Shown piece after piece: positions 45,661-56,470 of a DNA stretch of 64,000 nt. The notes under the pieces were generated by a model. That model was not told the origin of the DNA, did not search any database, and saw nothing but the letters and a program-made list of their open reading frames with translations. The translations under genes and the position numbers were made by a program. The DNA comes from Phymorhynchus buccinoides (taxonomy: Eukaryota > Mollusca > Gastropoda > Neogastropoda > Raphitomidae): the NCBI GenBank assembly GCA_017654935.2, contig CM065710.1, positions 18,075,743 to 18,139,742 of the forward strand, read 5' to 3'. Each line of letters opens with the position of its first letter. Within the stretch, counting starts at the first letter, position 1.

Positions 45661-46235
45661 TCTTTTAACGGCTATCCACTACGCGTGATGTAAGACAAAA
45701 AGCAACGCAGGTGCCTTGTAACGACATCTTTTAAGACGTACGTGCTCCCGAGCTTCGGATTGTCTACGAGCCCGGGTCATTGACCCGTATTGACAGTGAT
45801 TCGACCCCTCATTTTATGCACCCATTTGTCATCTGACCCTCATAGTTTGCAATAATATTTAAGTGTAATACTACAATGATACATTACTGGTCCTTTGTTT
45901 TGGAAATTGACCCATCATCTTCTGTAATCAGGGGTCATATGACCCATGAAGTTTGGAAACAATCTTAAAGCTCTGGTGTTCAAGGCCACGCATGTAGTAA
46001 GTCTGTCTGTGTGCCTGTCTGTCTTGGTATGTTAGTCTGCCTGTCTTCTAACGTCTATGCACTACTACACGTGATATAACTTTAAGGCAAAAAGCAATGC
46101 CTGTTTTATGTTTCCAGTTTCTTGTAGTATGTCTGTCTATGTGTCTGTCTGTCTTAGTCTGTTTGTCTGTCTGTCTTTCTGTTAACGTCTCGACTGCACT
46201 ACACGTGATATAAGACAACAAACAACACAATTCAT
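45661..46235. other. Intron shared by both arms, SINE-free site
   Basis: Continuous across the point where the left arm carries the SINE (about 45,672-45,690). Otherwise single-copy text with (CTGT)n patches. No exon found. Confidence 0.6.
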
Positions 46236-46239
46236 CCTT

Positions 46240-46380
46240 TGAGCTCCTCCGAAATCGGAATGTGTCAGTTGTACGCAGCAGGGATACCAGTGAAAACTGA
46301 AAACCGGAAACATACGTACCTTACCCATTATGGCGATATGACCAGGGAGCGCAGAAAAAGAAGAAGAAGAAGAAGAATGG
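46240..46380 (+). repeat. Dispersed repeat DR-A with (GAA)n tail, copy 3
   Basis: Reads GTGTCAGTTGTACGCAGCAG and GACCAGGGAGCGCAGAAAAAG, then (AAG)n. Mirror of 16,455-16,572. Confidence 0.7.
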
Positions 46381-47055
46381 CAGTATGGCATGACATTGAA
46401 CGTGTCAGATTTTGGCATCAGAGAGCCTGTGCATTATTATCAAAAGTATAACTAGCAAGGGCATCGCCGGGCGGCAGATATGTCCTTTGCCCGTTACGCC
46501 CTGTACCTGCCCCGCCCTGTACCTCCCCTGCCGCTCACATCCTAGCCACGCCTGTAACTGCAAACATCTCCTTGCAATCTTTGGGTGATACACCTATATA
46601 CCCTTGGCTGGAGTGCACATCCTTTACTGGGGTACGAGTCGGAGTAGGTTGTCACTGAACCAGTGCCTTTCTAGTTTCGGCTTTTAAAACGGGGTCTCTT
46701 TTGCGTGGCTTAATTTTTTTTCCTTCTCTCTTTACGTTTGTTAAAGCAGTGGTGTTAATTTATCTGATGGTGTCCTATATTGTTTGCTGACGTACCCTGG
46801 CTAAAAGACTCCAGGGATCATCCCAGTCGAAGCACTAGAACACTTTGCATCACCTAGGGATGAGATCATTACGTGTGCGACCGTTTTTGATTGCTCAGCC
46901 ATACCACATCTTCGGGGGAATAGTGTCCTGCGATCAAGCAGAAACCCAGACTCTGGCTCACGACCGACAGAGTTGGAGGAAGTTGGTGAAGACTTCACTG
47001 TGGCGAGAGATGAGATGGAGTTAGGGAAAGGGAGGATCAATCTTTAATGTTTTTT
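46381..47055. other. Intron shared by both arms
   Basis: Mirror of 15,770-16,440. Contains short GC-rich tandem text (46,500-46,530). No recognised exon. Confidence 0.5.
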
Positions 47056-47060
47056 TCCAG

Positions 47061-47135
47061 GACAGTGCGTGGGAACAGCCTGTGACGGAACCAAGAAGTG
47101 CATAGACGGACTGCTGTGTGACAGCAATGTGTGCA
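47061..47135 (+). CDS. EB/EGF-like module exon 5, right copy
   Basis: 25 codons, phase 1-1. The acceptor is TTTTTTTCCAG and the donor GTGAGT. The peptide holds GQCVGTACDGTKKC and IDGLLCDSNVC. It has five cysteines because of the extra Cys in GQC; the left copy has Arg there. An unpaired Cys could affect folding or allow an intermolecular bond (inference). Confidence 0.86.
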
Positions 47136-47449
47136 GTGAGTGTACTGATGCCTTTGTCACTATCTGAAACTTAACACTCACTTTTAACACTTTCAACAGC
47201 AAAAAAGCCAGACTGCTATTCCAAATGTTCGCCTTTATAAGTTATTAGACATTTTAACACTTTCATGAACTTGAATTTTAAGACTTTAACACTTTGTGAA
47301 AACAACGTGTGTAGTGAGTGTACTGATGTCTTTTGTCATTTTCTGAAACTTGACACTTTAACACTTTTTTGCAGTGATATAAATAGACCAGTTTTGCTTG
47401 ATATTTCTGCAAATGCTATGGGGTTTGCTTAGTAAAAATAGAAATAATG

Positions 47450-48420
47450 ACGTCATTTCTGGGAAACTCAAAGATTAAATTCTTCGAAATATTACAGAAA
47501 GGCTCTACATATCATAACGCATCACATACAAGTGCATTGGCTGCTAATAATCACAAGAGATCAGTTATTTTACAATGTTGTTTTTCATTTAGGCCTAATA
47601 CGTTGCTATGGGTCTACAAGATACAATTAATGACGTCATAATTGGGAAACCCCAAGGAGGAATTCTGGGATATTTCACACACAGATTTCCCATATTCCAA
47701 TGAATGATAAGCAACAAAATTATTCTGTGGTTAGGCTTGAAAACAGGACAGTCTAGTACAATATTGTGTTCGCATGATGTAGAGTTTTCAGTCTAAAAAT
47801 ATAATTGATGACGTAATAACTAGGAAACCTAATGGGGAAAATTTGAGAAATTTCACAAAGCGAATCTGCACATCTAAATGCATCACATCTATGAATATTG
47901 GCTTGACATTATGGAAATATATTATGTTTTTGTTGTTTCTTGCTTTGCATGTGATATGAAATTTGCAGCCTAAAAATAGAAATAATGTCATAAATCAGAA
48001 ACCCTAAAAGCATTTTCTGGGATTTTTCATACACAGATTTTACACATCCTGGTCCATCATTTTGGCTGGTATCGAAAAAGAACTGCCTGGTACAATATTT
48101 TGTGTACACGGTAAGGAGTTTTCAGTCTAAACAAGAATTGATGACGTCATAACTAGGAAACTCGAAGAGAGAACATTTGGGAAATTACACAGGAAGACTC
48201 TACACATCTTAATGAATCACATGCATCAACATTGAATTGAATTTATCAAAACAGATAACGTTTTTAGTTGTTCATATTTTTACAGGTGATATGAAAATTG
48301 CAGCCTAAAATAGAAATAATGACGTCATAACTCGGAAACCCCAAAGGTATTTTCTGGTATTTTTCACACAGAGATTTTACACACCCTAATGCATCATTTG
48401 GAACCAAAAATGGCTTGTGG
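47450..48420. repeat. About 175-bp tandem with embedded TGACGTCA, right copy
   Basis: Six units. The CRE palindrome or near-variants are at about 47,451, 47,632, 47,808, 47,987, 48,141 and 48,320. Intact TGACGTCA is retained in units 1, 2, 5 and 6. Each is followed by a TAACTAGGAAACC- or TAATTGGGAAACC-like block. In the intron between exons 5 and 6, as on the left. Confidence 0.85.
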
Positions 48421-48769
48421 CACTTTCATTGCGAAATCATCCCTAATTTGAAGAGCTGGGACCGATGCTCTACAGGCCTATATCCTCTTAGTCGCGGAGC
48501 CAGCATGAATGAGGTCTTCCTCCGAGGGCGCCACCACGACCGTCCACTGACAGCTCCCCAGAACACACTGATCCCCATGACTTTGACCCGAACGCACCAA
48601 GGCGTAGACTGGATTGGAAACAGAAACCGAAACTGATGAGGTCACCATGAATAGCAGGACATGCAACACCACAGAATTTGAGACATTTGTGTTTTTAATG
48701 ATTGATTGAACTGAGGCGGATGACTATGATGATGATGATGATAATGATGACATTTTTGTTTGTTCGTAG
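48421..48769. other. Intron flank of exon 6
   Basis: Mirrors 14,060-14,410. Contains a (GAT)n patch at 48,728-48,750 and a block around CGAACGCACCAAGGCGTAGA. No additional exon seen. Confidence 0.5.
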
Positions 48770-48853
48770 AATTGGACGTAGGTCAGAGCTGTCAGGGGCA
48801 AACACTGTCGACACTCTGTGGGTCCGGGATGGTGTGTGACCAGAATATTTGTA
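48770..48853 (+). CDS. EB/EGF-like module exon 6, right copy
   Basis: 28 codons, phase 1-1. The acceptor is TTTGTTCGTAG and the donor GTAAGT. The peptide holds LDVGQSCQGQTLSTLC and GSGMVCDQNIC (C-x8-C-x5-C-x4-C). Confidence 0.88.
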
Positions 48854-48909
48854 GTAAGTGCATTTTACCCTCTGGCTCTGCCTCTCTGATTGTCTCTGTG
48901 TGTCCATCT

Positions 48910-48948
48910 CTGTCAGTCTGTCTGTCTGCCTGTCTGTCTGTCTGTCTG

Positions 48949-49020
<72 letters not shown>
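48910..49020. repeat. (CTGT)n and (CT)n tract
   Basis: Microsatellite after exon 6. Directly joined to TTGGCCAACG, whereas the left arm has a roughly 1-kb TCAAGGTCA-family insertion in this zone. Confidence 0.9.
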
Positions 49021-49022
<2 letters not shown>

Positions 49023-49135
49023 CGTCTGTTGGCCAACGTTTTAGCTCGTGAAAGGTTTTTTAAATAAACCGAAATATTGCTCATCTTTTACAACGGTGCT
49101 GCTGTTTTTATTCCTTCAAGCTTCAATTGATTATA

Positions 49136-50066
49136 AGCTGCCCACAAAAAGTTAGAGAACACTGTCAAAGTACACAAGTTTGGGTAACTTGCTTGTAGCT
49201 TCAAAGCGCTTCGGGTCTGAACCTTTAACCTTGGCAGTTACATGGCCTTATAGTGAAAGCAAAAACATTTCGACATCGCCATTGGTTTCTTTGGTAACGT
49301 GAGTTTAAAAACGCCTCAAAATCCAAAAGCATGCAACAAATTTAGTGCTTCAGCATTTTTTCCATAGAGTGATTTGTGCAACATGGTACTCATCACATGT
49401 TAGCAGGAAGCATCAAGAATGAGCACAACTTTCAATAAGGTCCTTTCTTAACAGAAGAGACAGTGAAATTGTTGGCTTAGTTACGAGACTTGTGCAACAA
49501 ACGTTGAGTGTTTTGGAAGTTGGGAGACCCTTGGCATAGCTGCAGCAGGGGGTGGCTTTGCAGGAAGGTAGTCACAAACTTCAAGTATCAAGTATCAATC
49601 ATTATTAAGCTATGACAGCGATTCTCGCATAGCCACACCTTCCTGTAGCCATTCCAGGGCTCTCCCTAGATCCAAAAGGCTCAACTTTTACTTCACAGCC
49701 GTCATGACTTGGCAATTAATTGCACTATCTCTAAGTCTTGTGTTTAAAAATGATCCTTTTGTGAGCTGAACTTATTCTTTAAGCTTCCTGCTAACATGTG
49801 CTGAGTACCATTTTACTCTATTCACATTGTGGAATAAATGCTGATGCACTGAACTTGTTACACATTTTTGGATTTGGGCGCCTTTTAAAATTCACGTTAC
49901 CATAGCGACCGACCACAATCGCGAAACATTTTCGCTTTCATGGTAAGACCACGTCTCTTGTGTGTGTGACTGTCAAGTATTAAGGTTTAGATACGTTTTG
50001 AATCTATGAGCAAATAACCAAAAAATGTGCATTTTGAAAGTGCTCTCCATTTTTTTGTGGGCGGCA
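49136..50066. mobile_element. 931-bp TA-flanked foldback element, intact copy
   Basis: Ends AGCTGCCCACAAAAAG and TTTTTTTGTGGGCGGCA, flanked by TA on both sides. The outer roughly 270-280 bp on each side are diverged inverted repeats (for example AGAGAACACT against AGTGCTCTCC, and both arms reach AACATGTTAGCAGGAAGC-like text). No ORF. Pre-insertion reference for Penelope 1 in the left copy. Confidence 0.8.
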
Positions 50067-50269
50067 TAGTTCACAAAACGTTCTAACCACACCCTAACCT
50101 TCCATCGTCCTTTTTTCTTGTTGGGTCTTAACCCTCTATCTTTTGTGAACTGTATTCATTTTCTCCATCCCATTGTTGCCCACTACTCCCACCACTCCCC
50201 TTCTCACTACCGTGTTTAAGACAAACCTGGAACTGTGTGCACAAGCTGCCAACTAACCCAAACGTTACA

Positions 50270-50345
50270 CCACTCAACTTTTCCAGCCATTCCCAGAAGA
50301 AGAGTCAAAGGCATGAAACGTTGGAGGCTCTCATTCTATAGGTAC
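50270..50345 (+). mobile_element. Penelope-like 3' flank with hammerhead-like motif, right copy
   Basis: Reads CCAGAAGAAGAGTCAAAGGC, ATGAAACGTTGGAGG and TATAGGTACC. Counterpart of 9,205-9,330. Confidence 0.45.
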
Positions 50346-50354
50346 CTTTTCTTT

Positions 50355-50860
50355 ACCTCTTTCTATCCATGGATGTACTCAAACTACAGACAATAGTAGG
50401 CAGTTCAACTGAAGCAAAAGATAAGAGGTTGGGCCTTGAAATGGCTAATGATAAAGTGAGTGACAAATGAATATAACCTATTTTCAGAGGAAGAGAATGG
50501 GCCAGTCTTCTTTTTCTTCTCCTCCTGCGCTTCCAGGCCATATGGCCATATTGGGTAAGGTATGTCTGGTTTTCAATTTTCACTGGTCTCCCCACTGCGT
50601 ACAGCCGACACATTCTGAAATGCTCAAATGAGAAAAAATATTTTGAAGATAGTTTTGAAGAAAAAAAGGCGGTAGAATGGGCCAATAGATCATAAAGATA
50701 ACAGATGACAGAAAGCAAAGGAAAGAGGCAGAGTCAAAGAGAGTGGTAGATTAGAGGAAGTTACAAGCACAGAACTTCAAGGTGGGGGAACAATTTTTAC
50801 GACATACCCCCCACCCCCCACCCCCCGATATCCCCAGGGAGAGACTCGTGGAGGGGGTGG
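50355..50860. repeat. Composite dispersed repeat DR-A/DR-B, copy 5
   Basis: Inverted DR-A (GTACAGCCGACACATTCTG) then DR-B (GGCGGTAGAATGGGCCAATA, CCCCCGATATCCCCAGGG). Mirror of 8,640-9,190. The (GAA)n tail is much shorter than on the left. Confidence 0.65.
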
Positions 50861-50989
50861 GGTCATCCAGCTCCCCCGTATGGAGGCACGAGGCATCCAC
50901 CCACTGCCTCAAAATGGGCCAATAAAGTCAGGCACAATCCAGGAGCGATTTGTCCTGGGGCGAATTGTCCCTGTGGGGAAATTGTAGGG

Positions 50990-51920
50990 ATGACTAATTT
51001 GTCCTGCTCCCGTGTAGAAGATCGAAAATTCACATTGTATTCTAGTTGTAGACTCTGACAATTGGGCATCGTTTCTTCCACAGAACTGGACCTAAACCAG
51101 GATTGTGCTGAATTTACATTGTATTCTAGTTGTAGACCCTGACAATGACCATCGTTTCTTCCGCAGAACTGGACCTAGGCCAGGATTGTGTGGAATTCAC
51201 ATTGTGTTCTAGTTGTAGACTCTGACAATGACCATCGTTTCTTCCACAGAACTGGACCTAGGCCAGGATTGTGTGGAATTCACATTGTGTTCTAGTTGTA
51301 GACTCTGACAATGAGCATCGCTTCTGCCACAGAACTGGACCTAGGCCAGGATTGTGTGGAATTCACATTGTGTTCTAGTTGTAGACCCTGACAATGACCA
51401 TCGTTTCTTCCAGAGAACCTAAACCAGGATTGTGCTGAATTTACATTATATTCCAGTTGTAGACCCTGGCAATGACCATCGTTTCTGCCACAGAACTGGA
51501 CCTAGGCCAGGATTGTACTGAATTTACATTGGATTCTAGTTGTAGACCCTGGCAATGACCATCGTTTCTGCCACAGAACTGGACCTAGGCCAGGATTGTA
51601 CTGAATTTACATTGTATTCTAGTTGTAGACCCTGACAATGAGCATCGTTTCTTTCACAGAACTGGACCTAAGCCAGGATTGTGCTGAATTTACATTGTAT
51701 TCTAGTTGTAGACCCTGGCAATGAGCATCGTTTCTGCCACAGAACTGGACCTAGGCCAGGATTGTACTGAATTTACATTGTATTCTAGTTGTAGACCCTG
51801 ACAATGAGCATCGTTTCTTTCACAGAACTGGACCTAAGCCAGGATTGTGCTGAATTTACATTGTATTCTAGTTGTAGACCCTGGCAATGAGCATCGTTTT
51901 TTCCACAGAACTGGACTTAG
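50990..51920 (+). repeat. Acceptor-seeded minisatellite of exon 7, right arm
   Basis: About eleven units of about 83 bp. Each has a polypyrimidine-acceptor TTTCTTCCACAG (or TTTCTGCCACAG), the exon-start text AACTGGACCTAGGCCAGGAT and TGTGCTGAATTTACATTG. The real exon follows at 52,091 with the same acceptor. Units differ in GAGCATCG or GACCATCG and in ACTGGACCTAGG or AAACC, showing serial duplication. Confidence 0.88.
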
Positions 51921-52090
51921 ACCAATTATTTTACAAAGTGTCTTTTCTGTATATTAAATAAATTAGGTTATTGCAATGTCTTATTTTGTCTTCATTTTTA
52001 TGTGTATGCCGAAACACAAATCTCTTCACTTGTTTGGAGACAATAAAATTGTGGAATTGGAATTGGAATTGAACATCGTTTCTTCCACAG

Positions 52091-52174
52091 AACTGGACCT
52101 AGACGGGGATTGTGCTGGCAAAGAAGACTTGTGCAAGTTTGGAACCATTTGCAGCTCTGGTGATACGAAGTGCA
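52091..52174 (+). CDS. EB/EGF-like module exon 7, right copy
   Basis: 28 codons, phase 1-1. The acceptor is TTTCTTCCACAG and the donor GTACGT. The peptide holds LDLDGDCAGKEDLC and KFGTICSSGDTKC (C-x6-C-x5-C-x6-C). Upstream lie about eleven decoy acceptors identical or nearly so. Confidence 0.88.
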
Positions 52175-52970
52175 GTACGTTGGGGTTTTGTCCGTTTGTT
52201 TGCCTGTACCTCTGTTCTGTGTGTTAAAACCCCCCAACAACAACAACTAATGAAACCATTGTTCTCAAAGCAATTTAATTGCATTTCCGGTTAGTGTTTT
52301 CACTCCCGGAACGATTTGTACTTTCAGCAAATAAGCTACGTAACATTAAAAAAATTGCTAAATATTAATGATCCTGGAAGGAAAAGGAATGAAGAACACT
52401 ATTATTATAATTCTGCATGTTCACAGAGTAATTCAATGTCAAGGGGAGATAACCCAGATTAAAAAGTTCTTTTGAAAATAAAAGACAATTCTTTTGAAAA
52501 TAAAAGACAATTCTTTTGAAAATAAAAGACAATTCTTTTGAAAATAAATTAAAAACTAAATAAGAATGTCAATAATCCAGGTCCATGCCACTCGTGTTAT
52601 TATTGGATGGAACGACAATTTCATAAACTTTATTTCCCACACAGTCTAAATGATTGATAGTGTCTCAGAATCAAACAAACTAAGTGCAGTTTTCTTGGTA
52701 GTATACCTTACGGCAAACGCATTGATATGCTTGGTCACTTTTGCTTAACAAAATGCAAAACAACAAAAGCATCAAAATCGACCCCAAACTTGCAGAGAAG
52801 CAGCCTCAATCTCTGCTCAGGTCACAACTGAAACAAAGGGAAGTAATTTAGCTTTTCACCATCTAGGCTATTGGGTAGGTTATGTTCCCTGAATCGTGTT
52901 GAAACTCGTAGCTGGGAGTGAAAGATTTAACTATAAGTGCAAGGAAGAAAAAGAATGTACCAGCTTTTTA
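52175..52970. other. Intron between exons 7 and 8, right
   Basis: Mirror of 6,601-7,343. Has a 27-bp AATTCTTTTGAAAATAAAAG-type tandem (about 52,466-52,550, four copies). No exon seen. Confidence 0.6.
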
Positions 52971-52974
52971 ACAT

Positions 52975-53690
52975 GCTTGGAGTCGTGACAGACTTGTGTT
53001 GAGGTCCCGCCCCCCCCCCCCCCCCCCCCCCCTCTATCTCTCTCTGTTGCACACATTGGTACGGGAGTGCCAGCTTATTACAGTGAACTGTATTCATTGC
53101 CCAACAAATACCCAGTCACCAATATTATCATATGGATTCCTGACAGACTTGTATTGAGGTCCCTCCCCCCCACTCCCCCCCCCCCCCCCCATCTCTCTCT
53201 GTTGCACACATGTGCACACATTGGTATGGGAGTGCCCGCTTATTACAGGCTAGTGAACTGTATTCATTGCCCAACAAATACCCAGTCACCAATATAATCA
53301 TACTCACCCATAACATGCTTGGATTCCTGACAGACTTGTGTTGAGGTCCCCCCCCCCCTCCTCTATCTCTCTTTCTCTTTCTCTTTCTCTTTCTCTCTCT
53401 CTCTCTCTCTCTCACTCTCTCTGTTGCACACATGTGCACACATTGGTATGGGAGTGCCAGCCTATTACAGGCTAGTAAACTTTTCATTGCCCAACAAATA
53501 CCCAGTCACCAATATAATGATATGAATACCTGACGGACTTGTGTTGAGATCCCCTCTCTATTTCCCTCTCTCTCTCTGTTGCACACATGTGCACACATTG
53601 GTACGGGAGAGCCAGCTTATTACAGGCTAGTAAACTTTGCATTGCCCAACAAATACCCAGTCACCAATATAACAATATTCATCCATAAAC
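52975..53690 (+). repeat. Four-copy tandem of a 160-210-bp unit with C runs
   Basis: Each unit: CTGACAGACTTGTGTTGAGG, a poly-C run (up to about 24 C near 53,009-53,032), CTCTATCTCTCTCTGTTGCA, TGTGCACACATTGGTA, GCCCAACAAATACCCAGTCA. The left arm has one unit (6,430-6,600) without the long C run. Confidence 0.85.
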
Positions 53691-53734
53691 ATGTTACATC
53701 ATCAAGACAATATCCTTCCAAGAAAAGAGCTTTG

Positions 53735-53735
<1 letters not shown>

Positions 53736-53803
<68 letters not shown>
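53736..53803. repeat. (CA)n microsatellite
   Basis: Uninterrupted dinucleotide run ending 38 bp before the exon 8 acceptor. Mirror of (TG)n at 6,337-6,391. Confidence 0.95.
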
Positions 53804-53840
53804 GCACATTATAATCAAACTCACTTTGCTATTGTCCCAG

Positions 53841-53924
53841 AAATCGTTCACGGTGGAGACTGCAGCAGCCACCCCACTTTGTGTGCCTCTGGCTTCTGCA
53901 GCCAACGAGATGACCACACTTGCA
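53841..53924 (+). CDS. EB/EGF-like module exon 8, right copy
   Basis: 28 codons, phase 1-1. The acceptor is TATTGTCCCAG and the donor GTAAGC. The peptide holds IVHGGDCSSHPTLC and ASGFCSQRDDHTC, identical to the left copy. Confidence 0.87.
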
Positions 53925-54241
53925 GTAAGCTTCCTTTGTTTGTGTGACAGTCAATTCACGAAACCAATCACAGCTGTTCCGTTACACACAAAGTCGAGCT
54001 ATTCAGTTAAACTACTTAATCTAGAAATCTTAGATACAAAAAAATAAAATACAAAAAAAACATGCCCCCAGCATATTTTGGCTGTATGTTCTGCATGGTA
54101 TTTAAAATAGTTCTGTTTCTTCCATCAGATTAATTGTAAAACCTACTGTTGTTTTTGTTGAGCAGTATCACGAAACATAATTATTAGTAGAAAAAGTTCT
54201 TATATCATTCACTTAATATCGCAAACGTAAGTGAAAAGCTA

Positions 54242-55910
54242 AGTAGTTGAAATACGTAGGAATACAGATAAAAAATGGTCATTTGTTGCAAGGCGCTTCT
54301 TTACTTATTTTGGTGAACAATGCGTTTGCTTTGACGCTGCTATCTCTCGTAAGCTATTTAAAGGTTTGGAGACAGTAAAATCAAAGTTTTGGTATTTTGT
54401 GCTGGCTTCTTGGTTAGATAACAATGTGTTGCCGGCAGAGCAATTTTCTAATTGTCTGTGGAATAACAAGTCCATAACTTATCGGGGAAATGTATTGTTC
54501 TTCCTTAATTGGGTTAAGGCGGATATACGTGTTGTTCAGGACGTATTAAACGACCACGGTGTATGTTTATCTTTTAATGAAATATGCACTAAGGTGGGAG
54601 ATTCCCCCAGCCGTCAGTTAGAATACAATGTAGTATGCTCAGCTGTTAATGCCTATCTATCTGCTTATCAGTACGAAAATGCAATAGATAGTCATAGCAT
54701 GGATACACCTTGGTTTTGTGGTAAAAGAGTAACCACAGTTAAAGAATTTAGAAAGCAGCTAATGGAAAAAAAATGTGTGCAGCCATGTTGTGTTGCTTTC
54801 TGGAAACATAAGTTTAATATTGATATAACCTCAGACGTTTGGTCGTTAGCTAAACTTTCAACTAAGGAGATCCGACTTCAAGTCTTACATTGGAAGATCA
54901 TGCATAACATATATGCCACTAATATTTTGTTACACAAAATGAAAATTAGGGATGACAGTAACTGTAGTTACTGTACAGATGTACTGGATGTTATTGAGCA
55001 TTTCTTTTACGAGTGCCCAAAAGTCACTGGGTTTTGGAAGTATATTGAAAGTTATATTTTTACATACTTGGACTTTCGCATAAAACTAGATACAAAGATT
55101 GTTTTGTTTGGGGTTACTAACCCCAGTGTAAAGCAAACTAAAGTTAAACAGGTTAATCATATTCTGCTTATCGGTAAAATGAGTATAAGCATATTTAAAA
55201 AGACTAATTCGAAGCTGCCTATAAGGGAAATATTTGATAACAATATTAGAATAAGATCTTTGTATAATTGTTAAATGTCCAAAGTAGTATAAGATTATCA
55301 TGTTAAATGCACAGACGACAAAACTATTCTAGCACACAGACATGTACACATATACACACACAAGCACCTACACGGACAGGCACGCACACATAAAGGTTCT
55401 AACACGCAGACACACACAAACATACAAGCGCATTCTCAATGCAACATGACTGTCTCCCTTTCCGTCACGCCCTCTGCTTCCCTTGTTCCCTCTCGCTTTA
55501 ATTTTTCGTTTTCGGAGCAGGGGACAGCGAACGGGGTGGTGACCGTTGGGAAGAATGTATAAGTTTGTGTCCCATACTTTTTTCTTTTTTTTTAATATTC
55601 TACTCCGCGCAGTCACACGCATGGGACGAACGAGTCATAATGCATTACACACTAGGTCCGACAAAACCCCAGACACTTGTGTACCATGAAAAACATTAAA
55701 CGTTAGTAACAATTGTACATTGTAGTAATTCATACAAACCCACATGTAAATGCGAGTAAGTGTGAGAGAAGGAAAACATGTTGGGAAAAAAAAGAAAGAG
55801 AAAAAAAAAAGAAAGAGCCGCCCAAAAAAAAAAGAAAAAAAAAGAAAGAAAGAAAGAATAAAGATGAAACAAAGGCGGGGACAGTGGAGGGTTCAAAAAA
55901 AAAAAAAAAA
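54242..55910 (+). mobile_element. L1/Tx1-like LINE, 5' truncated, with poly(A) and 13-bp target duplication; right arm only
   Basis: Direct repeats AAGTGAAAAGCTA flank it (54,229-54,241 and 55,910-55,922) and a 17-base A run precedes the second. The left arm contains the empty site TAGCTTTTCACTT at 5,909-5,921. These are the hallmarks of target-primed reverse transcription. It contains one open coding region and about 0.6 kb of 3' UTR with (CACA) and (AAAG)-rich text. Confidence 0.93.
54243..55274 (+). pseudogene. LINE ORF2 C-terminal segment
   Basis: Open from the truncation point to the stop at 55,272. Contains FVARRFFTYFGEQC, LQVLHWKIMHNIYATNILLH and the zinc-knuckle CSYCTDVLDVIEHFFYEC (C-x2-C-x9-H-x4-C), as in the C-terminus of L1/Tx1-group ORF2. 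The catalytic RT and endonuclease domains are absent, so it is a dead-on-arrival copy, yet it has no internal stops. Confidence 0.85.
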
Positions 55911-55922
55911 AGTGAAAAGCTA

Positions 55923-56385
55923 ACAATTTCCACTGAATATAACTAATTTGGTCATATACTGCAACATCATTATTCTTGATTGCTATTTTTGAAAAATTAC
56001 TTATGGTAAACTAAAGTTGGCTAGAAAAAAACCTTCTGAAAATATAAATGAACTAAATGTTCCTCAAGGAACAGCTGTCAGTCCTTTCTCGAAAATTCTA
56101 ACGATTTCATTATCTTTCCTTTTAAATCATATGACTTCATATTGTTTATTTTTAATCAGACGATTCATTTTATTCCCTTTTCTATCAGATTTTATTTCCT
56201 TTTAAATCTCATGATTCTTTTTTTGGGTCATTTTATATCAAATTATTTATTTATTTTTGGGGTGTTTTTTCAAAAATCAGATGATTCATTTTGTGTCCTT
56301 TTAAATCAGATGATTCATTTTGTTTCCTTTTAAATCAGATGATTCATTTTGTGTCCTTTTAAATCAGATGATTCATTTTGTGTCC
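55923..56385. repeat. Intron with 29-bp AT-rich minisatellite abutting the exon 9 acceptor
   Basis: From about 56,110 units of TTTTAAATCAGATGATTCAT plus TTTGTGTCC repeat up to 56,385, and the last unit's TGTGTCC supplies the bases just before ACAG of the acceptor. Degenerate units contain longer T runs (56,215-56,275). Confidence 0.85.
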
Positions 56386-56389
56386 ACAG

Positions 56390-56470
56390 GACTGGATGTG
56401 GGGACACCCTGCACCTCTGTCACAGCCAGTTTATGTCGCACTGGCTCTGTCTGTGAAGAGGGGGACTGTA
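56390..56470 (+). CDS. EB/EGF-like module exon 9, right copy
   Basis: 27 codons, phase 1-1. The acceptor is TTTTGTGTCCACAG and the donor GTGAGT. The peptide holds LDVGTPCTSVTASLC and RTGSVCEEGDC (C-x7-C-x5-C-x4-C). It lies between two unrelated arrays, one ending at its acceptor and one starting at its donor. Confidence 0.88.

Noticed and set aside
46801..47040. 79-residue minus-strand open frame conserved between arms
   Set aside because: The mirror frame in the left arm is altered, and conservation is explained by arm duplication. A weak LINE-tail reading exists in another frame only.
54366..55274. 302-residue frame as a host protein-coding gene
   Set aside because: It lies inside a LINE insertion with target duplication and poly(A), and its zinc-knuckle tail matches LINE ORF2 C-termini; the frame also extends upstream to the truncation point.
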